This document shows positions 25,829-33,509 of a stretch of 49,967 nt of DNA, piece by piece. Numbering within the stretch: the stretch's first letter is position 1; each line of letters starts with the position of its first letter. Under the pieces are notes generated by a model, which was not told where the DNA came from, made no database searches, and saw only the letters and a program-made list of their open reading frames with translations. Made by a program: the position numbers and the translations under genes. This DNA is from an uncultured Actinomycetales bacterium (GTDB taxonomy: Bacteria > Actinomycetota > Actinomycetes > S36-B12): positions 1 to 49,967 of the forward strand of contig CAJXYI010000018.1 in the NCBI GenBank assembly GCA_913063435.1, given 5' to 3'.

Positions 25829-26854
25829 GTGACTCGACGACTCCTTCGCCCCTCATTCGCCCCCCTCGCCGCCGTCGCCGCTTTGGCCCTGACCCTCACC
25901 GCCTGCGGTGGGAGTTCGGACTCCGGTGACTCCGGCGATGCCACCGACGGCCGCCTCGTAGCCGCGGCAACCGTATCCCCGATCACCAACATCGTCTCCA
26001 TCGTCGGTGGCGATGCGGTCGAGGTGGAGGGCATCGTCCCTGAGGGCACCAACTCCCACACCTTCGAGCCGGAGCCCGCGGTCGCCGAGCTCCTCAGTCG
26101 CGCCGACGTGATCTTCGTCAATGGCCTGCAGTTGGAGGACCCCACCATCGCGCTCGCTGAGGCGAACTTGAAGCCGGGAGCCGAGATCGTGGAGATCGGC
26201 ACCCGACTCCTACCCGAATCCGACTACCTCTACGACTTTTCCTTCCCCGAAGAGGAGGGAAAGCCGAATCCGCACCTGTGGACCGACCCGTCCTACGTCC
26301 TGGAATACGCCGACGTGGTGCGCGAGGTGCTCAGCGAACGCGATCCGGCGAACGCCGAAACCTTCGACGCGAACTTCGAGGCCTTCACCGCCGAGGTCGC
26401 CAAACTCGACGAAGCTCTGCGCGCCGATCAGGAATCAGTCCCCGTCGACCAGCGCAAGCTGCTCACCTACCACGATGCCTACGCATACTTCGCGAAGAAC
26501 TACGGCTGGACCGTGATCGGAGCCATCGAGCCGAGCAGCTTCGACGAGCCGACTCCGGCCGAGGTCACTGAGTTGATCGAGCAGATCCGTGCCGAGGACG
26601 TTCCGGTGATCTTCGGATCCGAGGTCTTCCCCTCGCCGGTCCTGGAGACCATCGCCTCCGAGGCCGGGGTGCGCTATGAGGACTCGCTGCGCGATGACGA
26701 CCTGCCCGGTGCACCCGGCGAGGCCGAACACAACCTGCTGTCCCTGCTGCGCTACAACTACCGCACGATGATCACCGGCCTGGGCGGAACCCCGACCCAG
26801 CTCGACGCGCTGGTGTTCACGCTGCCGACCGATAACGCGTTCTATCCGCAGTGA
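25829..26854 (+). CDS. metal ABC transporter substrate-binding lipoprotein (ZnuA/MntA family)
   Basis: This 341-residue cluster A-I solute-binding protein captures Zn2+ or Mn2+ outside the membrane for the ABC transporter encoded next to it. It has a lipoprotein signal peptide with lipobox LTAC at about residue 26, then the metal-ligand segments EGTNSHTFEPEP (His), NPHLWTDP (His), LLTYHDAYAYFAKNYGW (His) and the late EVFPSP/YEDSLRDDD region. The His-rich loop typical of dedicated zinc-binding ZnuA proteins is absent; a short acidic segment (FSFPEEEGKPN) takes its place, so Mn is as likely as Zn. The start is a GTG directly behind a good promoter. It leads an operon with the ATPase, permease and a peroxiredoxin. 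Confidence 0.9.
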   Translation: MTRRLLRPSFAPLAAVAALALTLTACGGSSDSGDSGDATDGRLVAAATVSPITNIVSIVGGDAVEVEGIVPEGTNSHTFEPEPAVAELLSRADVIFVNGLQLEDPTIALAEANLKPGAEIVEIGTRLLPESDYLYDFSFPEEEGKPNPHLWTDPSYVLEYADVVREVLSERDPANAETFDANFEAFTAEVAKLDEALRADQESVPVDQRKLLTYHDAYAYFAKNYGWTVIGAIEPSSFDEPTPAEVTELIEQIRAEDVPVIFGSEVFPSPVLETIASEAGVRYEDSLRDDDLPGAPGEAEHNLLSLLRYNYRTMITGLGGTPTQLDALVFTLPTDNAFYPQ

Positions 26855-26899
26855 CCGAGTCCGCCTCCAGCGAGTCGGGGCCCCTCGTCGTCACCCGGA

Positions 26900-26905
26900 T
26901 AGGGT
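26900..26905 (+). promoter_or_regulatory. -10 box TAGGGT before the ABC ATPase gene
   Basis: TAGGGT lies 7 nt before the GTG at 26913, suggesting an internal leaderless promoter and favouring that GTG over the one at 26904. Confidence 0.4.
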
Positions 26906-26912
26906 GAGGCGT

Positions 26913-27674
26913 GTGGCCCCTTCTCCGTTGATCGCCCTGAAGGGCGTCGACGCAGGCTATCGACACTCCCTCGTCCTGCACGGTGTCGACTTCGCCGTTG
27001 ATCACCGTTCCTTCACCGGGATCGTGGGGCCGTCCGGAGCCGGCAAGACGACACTGCTGCGCCTCCTCCTCGGTTCGCTGAAACCCGCCAGCGGAACCGT
27101 CGAGCGGGCTCCCGGGGTCGCGGTGTCCTACGTCCCGCAGCTGGAGACGGTGAACTGGAACTTCCCCATCACCGTCGCCGAATGCGTGCAGATGTCGCGT
27201 ACGGGCCGACGCCTGCCGTGGGCGAGTCGGACCGAGCGTGCCGAGGTGGCTGATGTGCTCGAGCGCCTGGGCATCGGTGATCTCGGGCAGCGCCACATCC
27301 GCGAACTGTCCGGCGGACAGCAGCAGCGGATGTTCCTCGCCCGCGCGTTGATCCGCCAACCGCAGGTGCTCCTGTTGGACGAACCCACCAGCGGCGTCGA
27401 CATCTCCACCCGTCATGACGTGCTGCACCTTCTCGCTGATCTGCACGATGAGGGCATCGGCATCGTGCTCACCACCCACGACCTCAACGGGATGGCAGCC
27501 CACCTGCCCGATCTGGTGTGCGTGAACGAGCGGATCGTGGCGCAGGGGCCACCCGATGCAGTGATCACCCCCGATGTGCTCGAGCAGACGTTCGGTGCAC
27601 GCATGGAGGTTCTGCAGCATCTGGGCATGCTGGTCGTCGTCGATTCATCCGGCCCCGGACGATTGGCGGGCTAG
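26913..27674 (+). CDS. metal ABC transporter ATP-binding protein
   Basis: This cytoplasmic ATPase of about 253 residues powers the Zn/Mn importer. It has Walker A GPSGAGKTTLLR near residue 37, the Q-loop in YVPQLETVNWNFP, the ABC signature LSGGQQQRMFLARAL, Walker B VLLLDEPTSGVD and the switch His in LTTHDLNGM. The PQLETVNWNFPITV segment is typical of the metal-specific subfamily. The start is either GTG 26904 or GTG 26913; I prefer 26913 because of the TAGGGT box 7 nt upstream. The permease gene begins 4 nt after the stop. Confidence 0.92.
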   Translation: MAPSPLIALKGVDAGYRHSLVLHGVDFAVDHRSFTGIVGPSGAGKTTLLRLLLGSLKPASGTVERAPGVAVSYVPQLETVNWNFPITVAECVQMSRTGRRLPWASRTERAEVADVLERLGIGDLGQRHIRELSGGQQQRMFLARALIRQPQVLLLDEPTSGVDISTRHDVLHLLADLHDEGIGIVLTTHDLNGMAAHLPDLVCVNERIVAQGPPDAVITPDVLEQTFGARMEVLQHLGMLVVVDSSGPGRLAG

Positions 27675-27678
27675 GGCG

Positions 27679-28557
27679 ATGGAAGCACTCCTCGATCCGC
27701 TGCAGTACGGGTTCTTCCAGCGCGGCCTCATCGTCGCGACCCTGTCGGGAGCGCTGCTGGGATTCATCGGCGTCTACATCGTGCTGCGCGGGATGAGCTA
27801 CATCGGTCATGGCTTGTCCCACGCGATCTTCGGTGGTTTCGCCGCGATGCAACTGTTCGCCGCGTCGTTCTACGTGCTCGGTGCCGGACTGTGGGGCATC
27901 GCCTCGGCGATTGCGATCACGAACGTGGCACGGCGCAGCCGACTCGGAGCCGACGCTGCGATCGGTGTGATCACCACCGCTTCCTTCGCCCTCGGTGTCG
28001 CCCTGTTCGCACGCTTCGGCTCGAGCGGGCCGGCTTTCGATAACGCGTTGTTCGGCAGCATCCTCGGCATCACGAACTCCCAGATTCTCTGGCTCGTTCT
28101 CGTCACCGCCTTCACCGCGATCGTGGTATTCACCCGATATCGCGCTCTGCTGTTCACCACCTTCGACCCCGAGGTCGCCGATGTGTCCGGGGTGAAGGTC
28201 GGGCGAACTGAAGCACTGCTGATGATCGTGCTGTCCCTGGCGATCCTGGTCACGCTCACCGTCATCGGCGTCACCCTCGTCGCCGCCATGCTGGTCATTC
28301 CGGCCGTCGTGGCGCGGATGCTCACCGATTCCTTCGGCCGGATGCTGGTGCTGTCGACCATCGTCGGAGCGATCTCGGGACTGGTCGGGATGTATCTGAG
28401 CTACTACGCCGGCGTTCCTTCGGGAACGATGATCGTGCTCGTGGGCACCGCGGTGTTCCTCGTCGTCCTCGCGATCACCGGGGTGCGCGGCATGCGCCGC
28501 ACGGTGGGTCTGGACAGTCACGCGGCCCCGAACGTGAAAGAGGCCATCCGGCCATGA
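27679..28557 (+). CDS. metal ABC transporter permease (ABC-3 family)
   Basis: This 292-residue integral membrane protein forms the channel of the Zn/Mn importer. It has about eight hydrophobic helices and the family segments GMSYIGHGLSHAIFGG near residue 36, GADAAIGVITTASFALG, and LTVIGVTLVAAMLVIPAVVA followed by MLTDSFGRM. The ATG at 27679 is 4 nt after the ATPase stop; longer upstream starts would overlap the ATPase by about 100 nt. The end overlaps the peroxiredoxin start as ATGA. Confidence 0.92.
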   Translation: MEALLDPLQYGFFQRGLIVATLSGALLGFIGVYIVLRGMSYIGHGLSHAIFGGFAAMQLFAASFYVLGAGLWGIASAIAITNVARRSRLGADAAIGVITTASFALGVALFARFGSSGPAFDNALFGSILGITNSQILWLVLVTAFTAIVVFTRYRALLFTTFDPEVADVSGVKVGRTEALLMIVLSLAILVTLTVIGVTLVAAMLVIPAVVARMLTDSFGRMLVLSTIVGAISGLVGMYLSYYAGVPSGTMIVLVGTAVFLVVLAITGVRGMRRTVGLDSHAAPNVKEAIRP

Positions 28558-29021
28558 CCCGCCTGTCGCCCGGCGATACGGCCCCGACATTCACCCTCGA
28601 TGACGACCACGGGCGCGCGGTATCGCTGTCGGACTACGCGGGCCAGCAGGTGATCCTCTATGCCTATCCCGCTGCGATGACCCCCGGTTGCACGACGCAG
28701 GCGTGCGATTTTCGCGATTCCCTCGCCTCGCTCACCGCAGCCGGATACGCCGTCCTCGGCATCTCCCCCGATTCTGTGGATTCGCTCGCCGAGTTCCGCG
28801 AACGCGATGCGTTGACCTTCCCGCTGTTGAGCGACCCGGATAAGACGGTCCTCACCGCCTATGGCGCATTCGGAGAGAAGAAGCTGTACGGCAAGGTGGT
28901 CGTGGGAGTGATCCGGTCGACGTTCATCATCGGCACCGACGGTCGCATCGAGCAGGCCCGCTACAACGTCAAGGCCACCGGCCATGTCGCGAAGCTGCGC
29001 CGCGACCTCGGCCTCGACTGA
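28554..29021 (+). CDS. thioredoxin-dependent peroxiredoxin (BCP/PrxQ)
   Basis: This 155-residue peroxiredoxin reduces hydrogen peroxide and organic hydroperoxides using thioredoxin. The peroxidatic Cys46 lies in YPAAMTPGCTTQACDF, with a resolving Cys51 five residues later, the classic atypical 2-Cys arrangement of the BCP/PrxQ group. GISPDSVDSLAEF and FPLLSDPDKTV are further family signatures. It is translationally coupled (ATGA) to the metal permease, which suggests coordinated metal uptake and peroxide defence, as expected if the imported metal is Mn. Confidence 0.93.
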   Translation: MTRLSPGDTAPTFTLDDDHGRAVSLSDYAGQQVILYAYPAAMTPGCTTQACDFRDSLASLTAAGYAVLGISPDSVDSLAEFRERDALTFPLLSDPDKTVLTAYGAFGEKKLYGKVVVGVIRSTFIIGTDGRIEQARYNVKATGHVAKLRRDLGLD

Positions 29022-29042
29022 AGTCAGACTCCACTGATGACT

Positions 29043-29112
29043 GGCCCGACGGAATACGGGCCCGGCTGCCCTCAGCCTCGGCTGATCTCAGACCCGACTG
29101 AAATCGGGGGTC
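29043..29112 (+). terminator. two hairpins after the peroxiredoxin gene, no U-tract
   Basis: GGCCCG (29043-29048) pairs with CGGGCC (29057-29062), and CCCGA (29093-29097) with TCGGG (29104-29108). They lie between the peroxiredoxin stop and tRNA-Leu and may end the metal-transport transcript, but no run of T follows either stem. Confidence 0.4.
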
Positions 29113-29145
29113 CGCGACTGACGCACTACCCTGGTAGCGCCTCAC

Positions 29146-29227
29146 GCGGGTGTGGCGGAATTGGCAGACGCGCAGGATTTAGGTTCCTGTGTCCTCGGAC
29201 GTGAGGGTTCAAGTCCCTCCACCCGCA
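29146..29227 (+). tRNA. tRNA-Leu(TAG)
   Basis: The 82-nt class II tRNA has acceptor GCGGGTG (29146-29152) pairing with CACCCGC (29220-29226), discriminator A, the anticodon stem CAGGA/TCCTG with loop TTTAGGT (anticodon TAG), a long variable arm (TGTCCTCGGACGTG) and the T-arm GGTTCAAGTCC. CCA is not encoded. It is followed by a 63-nt inverted repeat. Confidence 0.96.
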
Positions 29228-29236
29228 CCCCCTTCT

Positions 29237-29299
29237 CGTCTGAGTTACCTGAATGGTCGTTAACTCGGCGAGTTAACGACCATTCAGGTAACTCAGACG
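29237..29299. repeat. 63-nt perfect inverted repeat, copy 1 of 2
   Basis: Two perfectly complementary 31-nt arms (29237-29267 and 29269-29299) are separated by a single G. Each arm is itself bounded by GAGTTA and TAACTC (29242-29247, 29261-29266, 29270-29275, 29289-29294), so one long hairpin or two smaller ones can form. It lies between the convergent tRNA-Leu and rdgB (9 nt after the rdgB stop). No T-run follows on either strand. A 61/63 identical copy occurs at 49840-49902. Confidence 0.92.
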
Positions 29300-29307
29300 T
29301 ATCGGGG

Positions 29308-29895
29308 TTAGAGGAGGGGGGCGAGGCCGCGGAAGGCTTGACCGCGGTGGCTGATCGCGTCCTTCCCAGCAGCCGACATCTGCGCGGTCGTGCGCTGCTC
29401 ACCGTGGGGAATGAAGATCGGGTCGTAGCCGAATCCGCCCTCACCGCGCGGTGCATCCGTGAGTTGCCCTTCGAGAACACCCTCGACGATGTGCTCGATG
29501 CCCTGCGCCGGATCGACGACGACGGCGGCGCAGACGAATTGGGCACCTCGGCGCAGCGCAGGCGTCTCGGCGAGTTGGCCGAGCAGCAGCGCGAGATTCG
29601 CCGCATCGTCACCGTGGTAGCCGCACCATCGGGCTGAATGGATGCCCGGCATCCCATTGAGCGCGTCGACGCACAGCCCTGAATCGTCGGCGATCGCCGG
29701 CAATCCGGTGAATTCCGCGGCAGAGCGCGCCTTGAGCATCGCGTTGGCCGCGAACGTGGCTCCGGTCTCAGCCACATCCGGTGCATCAGCCGGTAGGGGA
29801 ACGAGTTCGATATCGGCACCGGCCTCGGTGAGGATCCGGGCCACCTCATCGACCTTGTGTGCATTGCGGGTGGCCATGACGTAACGACGTGTCAC
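29308..29895 (-). CDS. rdgB: XTP/dITP diphosphatase (RdgB/HAM1)
   Basis: RdgB hydrolyses XTP, ITP and dITP to monophosphates and pyrophosphate, keeping deaminated purines out of nucleic acids. The 195-residue protein has ATRNAHKVDEV near the start, ADDSGLCVDALNG with the catalytic Asp/Ser, SARWCGYHGDDAAN, GEGGFGYDPIF and SHRGQAFRGL at the end, all family signatures. The start is GTG at 29895 or possibly ATG at 29877 (MATRNAHK). It follows rph by 16 nt, the conserved actinobacterial order. Confidence 0.95.
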   Translation of the reverse strand: MTRRYVMATRNAHKVDEVARILTEAGADIELVPLPADAPDVAETGATFAANAMLKARSAAEFTGLPAIADDSGLCVDALNGMPGIHSARWCGYHGDDAANLALLLGQLAETPALRRGAQFVCAAVVVDPAQGIEHIVEGVLEGQLTDAPRGEGGFGYDPIFIPHGEQRTTAQMSAAGKDAISHRGQAFRGLAPLL

Positions 29896-29911
29896 CTACC
29901 CCCACCCACCA

Positions 29912-30640
29912 TCATGCTTCGTCGTCACGAAGGGCGGCACGTTGCAGAGTCGTCAACTGAGCGCAACCGGCCGTGGCCAGTGCCAAGAGTTCATCCAGCA
30001 GCGGCTTATCGAAGGGCTCCTGCTCCGCCGTGCCCTGGATCTCGATGAAGCGACCATTCCCGGTCATCACGACGTTCATATCGGTGTCCGCGTTCACGTC
30101 GTCGTCGTAGTGCAGGTCCAACCGTGGCTCGCCACCCACGATGCCCACACTCACGGCGGCCACGGAATCGATGAGCGGATCACCCTGCACGTGGCCAACT
30201 CGCCGAGCCCACGCGATGGCATCGGCTAACGCGACGTAGGCACCGGTGATCGCCGCGGTTCTCGTGCCGCCGTCGGCCTGCAGCACATCGCAGTCGAGCA
30301 CGATGGTGTTCTCGCCCAGAGCGTCCATGTCGATGATGGCCCGCAGACTGCGTCCCACGAGGCGGGAGATCTCCTGGGTACGGCCACCGAGTTTGCCCTT
30401 CACCGATTCGCGATCACCACGGGTATGGGTCGACCGCGGCAGCATCGCGTATTCCGCGGTGACCCAGCCCCGACCGGAGTCCTTCAACCATCGAGGAACA
30501 CCCGGGGTGAAGGATGCGGTGCACAGCACGCGGGTGCGCCCGAAACTCACCAGCGCGGATCCCTCGGCCTGCTCGATCCACCCGCGGACGAACGTCACGG
30601 GACGTAGTTGATCGGCGGCGCGACCATCGGTTCTCGTCAT
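29912..30640 (-). CDS. rph: ribonuclease PH
   Basis: RNase PH is a phosphate-dependent 3'-5' exonuclease that trims tRNA 3' ends. The 242-residue protein shows the family start [15 protein letters not shown], the catalytic-face segments [19 protein letters not shown] and [16 protein letters not shown], and [20 protein letters not shown]. It begins at ATG 30640 with a TAGGGT box only 6 nt upstream, so it appears leaderless despite lying directly behind the MBL gene. It is followed by rdgB. Confidence 0.96.
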   Translation of the reverse strand: MTRTDGRAADQLRPVTFVRGWIEQAEGSALVSFGRTRVLCTASFTPGVPRWLKDSGRGWVTAEYAMLPRSTHTRGDRESVKGKLGGRTQEISRLVGRSLRAIIDMDALGENTIVLDCDVLQADGGTRTAAITGAYVALADAIAWARRVGHVQGDPLIDSVAAVSVGIVGGEPRLDLHYDDDVNADTDMNVVMTGNGRFIEIQGTAEQEPFDKPLLDELLALATAGCAQLTTLQRAALRDDEA

Positions 30641-30646
30641 GCCTCG

Positions 30647-30652
30647 ACCCTA
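30647..30652 (-). promoter_or_regulatory. -10 box TAGGGT, leaderless promoter of rph
   Basis: Minus-strand TAGGGT 6 nt before the rph ATG. Its first three bases are the TAG stop codon of the upstream MBL gene. Confidence 0.55.
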
Positions 30653-31447
30653 GTGCGAGTCGCGGGTGAGAGTGAGACCAGTGGTGGCGAGGATGACATC
30701 GCGGCCGAAGCCGGCGCTGCCTTCACGCGCCGACGCAACACGGTCGTTCCAAGCAACCAGATGGGTCAGCACCAATTCATCCACGCCCGCGGCAGCAGCA
30801 TGCTCTCCTGCCTGTCGGGCGGTGAGGTGAACGCCGTCATCGTGATCCTCACCGGTATACCCGCTGTCCGCATACCTGCTGTCGAGGTACGACGCCTCGA
30901 ACAGCGCGATGTCCGCACCGTGGGCGAGGTCGATCAACGCCGGTGTCGGTGCCGTGTCTCCGGAGTAGACCACGGAATTTCCTGCGGCTTCGACGCGAAC
31001 CGCATAGGCCTCCACCGGATGCACCACCGGCGTCGTCGTGATGCGCAAGGGTCCGATCTCGAATTGAGCCGGTCCTCCGCGTCCGTCACTGATCGGTGCG
31101 AAGTCGAAGACATCGGTCATCCCCGGATCGTCCTCGAGGCCGTAGGCGGCTGCCATCCGCTGCGCGGTTCCCGCCGGACCGAACACCGGGATCGGCGGAA
31201 GGACGCCACCGGGGTGGTACTTGCGGAACACATAGAACGACGTCAGATCGATGCAGTGATCGACATGCAGATGAGTCAGCAGGACCGCATCGATGCGCGA
31301 TAGTTCGATATGCCGCTGCAGCGCACCCAACGATCCGTTACCGAGGTCGAGAACGATCGCGGTGTCGTCATGTTCGATGAGGTAGCACGATGCCGGTGAA
31401 TCAGGACCCGGGAAGGACCCCGCACAGCCGACGACCGTAACCCGCAT
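30650..31447 (-). CDS. MBL-fold hydrolase, Rv1339-like (atypical cAMP phosphodiesterase or RNase Z-like)
   Basis: This 265-residue metallo-beta-lactamase-fold enzyme has the dinuclear metal motif THLHVDH (His59, His61, Asp63, His64), the later VVHPVEAYAV, SGDTAPTPALI and LTHLVAWND segments. Position in the block (between murI and rph) and length match M. tuberculosis Rv1339, reported as an atypical class II cAMP phosphodiesterase; RNase Z-like nucleases are related, so either cyclic nucleotide or RNA is a possible substrate. The ATG at 31447 is 7 nt from a TAGGCT box, and its own TAG stop begins the rph -10 box. Confidence 0.88.
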   Translation of the reverse strand: MRVTVVGCAGSFPGPDSPASCYLIEHDDTAIVLDLGNGSLGALQRHIELSRIDAVLLTHLHVDHCIDLTSFYVFRKYHPGGVLPPIPVFGPAGTAQRMAAAYGLEDDPGMTDVFDFAPISDGRGGPAQFEIGPLRITTTPVVHPVEAYAVRVEAAGNSVVYSGDTAPTPALIDLAHGADIALFEASYLDSRYADSGYTGEDHDDGVHLTARQAGEHAAAAGVDELVLTHLVAWNDRVASAREGSAGFGRDVILATTGLTLTRDSH

Positions 31448-31454
31448 GCCCGCA

Positions 31455-31460
31455 AGCCTA
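31455..31460 (-). promoter_or_regulatory. -10 box TAGGCT, leaderless promoter of the MBL gene
   Basis: Minus-strand TAGGCT 7 nt before the ATG at 31447; its TAG is the stop codon of the SGNH hydrolase gene. The 14 bases CGACTCGCACTAGG here are identical to those at the MBL/rph junction. Confidence 0.5.
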
Positions 31461-32303
31461 GTGCGAGTCGACCAGGTGTCGTTCCCTCCAGCACACGCGG
31501 GCTAGTTCAGGAAGCAGATCACGACTCCGCTTCGCGAACCACGGCAGCCCGTTTCGAATCAGCCAGGCAGCCTGCCGGGTCGCACCGGGGCGTGCTGCCG
31601 GAACGATCGGGATGTTCTGGCGCAGTGGAAACCTCACCGCATCGAGTTCCCCGATCACCATCCGGGCGAGGGCTCGATGCCCGAGCGGACCGGGATGCAT
31701 CCGGTCGATGTGCCACAGGGTTCGGTCGTCGGCAGCTAATCGCCCACGGGGATCGACGACCGTGACTCCCGCCATCCGGCCGACATCGTCGATGATCGCG
31801 GAGTTCACCGATCGCGCGCGTCGGGAGAGAACATCGCGAATCACGCGAGGCCCGGGCAGCGATTCACGCGGATCATGCAGCAACACGATGACGACCTGGC
31901 TACCGATGCGCACCAGGGCATCGCAGACGACGCCCACGTCACGACCGACGGACGTGGCATCGAAATCCCCCCGCAGTACGTCGTTGCCGCCGATCACCAG
32001 CGTGGCCAGGCTCGGACGCAGCGTCACCGCGACCGCAAGTTGCCGGTCTCGGACATCGCGTGCGCGAGCCCCCAGAGTTGCCAGGTTGGCGAAGTGGGAG
32101 GCGTCCAGCGCCGTGGCCAGATGCGCAGCCCAGCCTGGATTGCCACCCGGGAGAACCTGATCACCCACACCGACGGTGACGCTGTCGCCCAGGGCGACGA
32201 TGCGCGGCCGCTCGATCCGCGCTCCGGACGCACCGACAGCACCGAAAGCACCGGGGACACGATGATCGCGGCGGATGTGCGGTTCCGGGGCGATCGAGGT
32301 CAT
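31458..32303 (-). CDS. SGNH/GDSL-type hydrolase
   Basis: This 281-residue protein belongs to the SGNH hydrolases (esterases/acyl hydrolases). Block I is IVALGDSVTVGVGDQV with the nucleophile Ser, the glycine block follows, block III is VIGGNDVLRGD with Asn, and block V is IDRMHPGPLGHRALA with Asp and His. There is no signal peptide: the N-terminus is about 35 polar residues before the fold. The ATG at 32303 overlaps the glycosyltransferase stop as ATGA, which rules out the much longer in-frame start. Coupling to two glycosyltransferases suggests removal or transfer of acyl groups on a glycolipid, but this is inference. Confidence 0.85.
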   Translation of the reverse strand: MTSIAPEPHIRRDHRVPGAFGAVGASGARIERPRIVALGDSVTVGVGDQVLPGGNPGWAAHLATALDASHFANLATLGARARDVRDRQLAVAVTLRPSLATLVIGGNDVLRGDFDATSVGRDVGVVCDALVRIGSQVVIVLLHDPRESLPGPRVIRDVLSRRARSVNSAIIDDVGRMAGVTVVDPRGRLAADDRTLWHIDRMHPGPLGHRALARMVIGELDAVRFPLRQNIPIVPAARPGATRQAAWLIRNGLPWFAKRSRDLLPELARVCWRERHLVDSH

Positions 32304-33478
32304 GGCACCAGTTCCCTGTCCGATCCTTGCTCCCTGCCCGACCCTCGCTCCCGATCCAGCCCACTCCGGGTGTCCAGCCCGTGCAGGGCCAGCATCGTGT
32401 CCACCGTGCGCGACCAGGGGAATTCCTCCGCCCGGTTGCGCGCCGCACGTCGGCATCCATCCTGCGGTCGGCCCAATACCGCGCGGACAGCCTCGGCCAG
32501 GGCTCGTGGCGTAGGGGCAGCGGCATGGCCGGCTGCGCCCCGTACGATCTCGCGCAGCGCCGACGTCCGCGAAGCGACGACCGGGGTGCCACTGGCTAGG
32601 GCTTCCAAGGCCGCCAGTCCGAACGTCTCGATCGGGCCGGGCGCGATCGCGACATCAGCACTCGCCAGCAGCGTCGCTAGATCGTCTCGATCGCTCACAT
32701 GTCCCAGCACGGTCATCGGCAGGTGTCGAGCAACCGCCCTCGCTTCATCGAGCATCGGCCCCGAACCCGCAAGAACGAGGCGAGCGCGAACACCACGCCT
32801 TCGCAACTCCCGCAACGTCTCCCACGCAAGGTCCGGCCGCTTCTCCCGGGATAGCCGCGTGCACGACACGAGCAGCACATCCTGGTTCGGCTCGAGGAGT
32901 TGTGCGCGCGCATCCAGGTCGCGACGATCCGGGCGGAAGGACTGCAGATCGACACCGAGCGGAACTCGATCCGTGTCCACCCCGATGCGACTGAATTCCT
33001 CGGCGGCGAATGCCGTCGTCGCCACGATCCGGTCGAACCGTCGCGCCGTTGCCGCATTCCAGTGATCGGCCAATCTCCGTGCGGGCAGGAATCGTCCCCC
33101 ATGGGCTCGCAGCACACCGTCGACGCGTTCATGGGCCCAGAACACCGAGGGAATCCCTCGCGCCCGAGCCCACCAACCCAATGATCGCAACGTGACACGA
33201 TCGCTCACCTCGAGTCGTTGGGTTCCGAATGCCTGCAGGTGGGTGACAACAGCATCGATATCGGTGATCACACGATAACCACCCGACCGAGGCAGCCGCG
33301 GCGATGCGATGGTGACGACCGTGCCCCACGGCTCTTCGCTGACCTGAGTACTCGGACCCGGGACTATCAGCAGACTGTCGTGCCCGGCCTCGCGGTACCC
33401 GATGCCGAGTCGATGCATGGCGGTGCGCAAGCCACCACTGAGCGGGCCGTAGAAATTGGCCACCTGGGCGATTCGCAT
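32300..33478 (-). CDS. GT4-type glycosyltransferase
   Basis: This 392-residue GT-B fold enzyme begins MRIAQVANFYGPLSGGLRTAM, the nucleotide-sugar glycosyltransferase start, and carries the retaining-GT4 EX7E motif ETFGLAALE in APGPIETFGLAALEALASG at about residue 305. LVLAGSGPMLDEARAV lies in the C-terminal Rossmann domain. The ATG at 33478 has GAGGGAG upstream; the longer in-frame extension would run backwards through the neighbouring glycosyltransferase and is rejected. It most likely transfers a hexose or mannose to a lipid or surface glycan, acting in pair with the preceding glycosyltransferase. Confidence 0.88.
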   Translation of the reverse strand: MRIAQVANFYGPLSGGLRTAMHRLGIGYREAGHDSLLIVPGPSTQVSEEPWGTVVTIASPRLPRSGGYRVITDIDAVVTHLQAFGTQRLEVSDRVTLRSLGWWARARGIPSVFWAHERVDGVLRAHGGRFLPARRLADHWNAATARRFDRIVATTAFAAEEFSRIGVDTDRVPLGVDLQSFRPDRRDLDARAQLLEPNQDVLLVSCTRLSREKRPDLAWETLRELRRRGVRARLVLAGSGPMLDEARAVARHLPMTVLGHVSDRDDLATLLASADVAIAPGPIETFGLAALEALASGTPVVASRTSALREIVRGAAGHAAAPTPRALAEAVRAVLGRPQDGCRRAARNRAEEFPWSRTVDTMLALHGLDTRSGLDRERGSGREQGSDRELVP

Positions 33479-33509
33479 CTTGACTCCCTCGTCTGGTGTC
33501 TGGTGAGCG

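Noticed and set aside
29146-29299. tRNA-Leu plus inverted repeat as an integrative-element attachment site
   Set aside because: No integrase, no direct repeat of the tRNA 3' end, and both flanks are housekeeping genes.
32304-32456. Longer N-terminus of the SGNH hydrolase
   Set aside because: The extension would overlap the glycosyltransferase by about 150 nt; the ATG at 32303 gives an ATGA overlap and the expected fold start.
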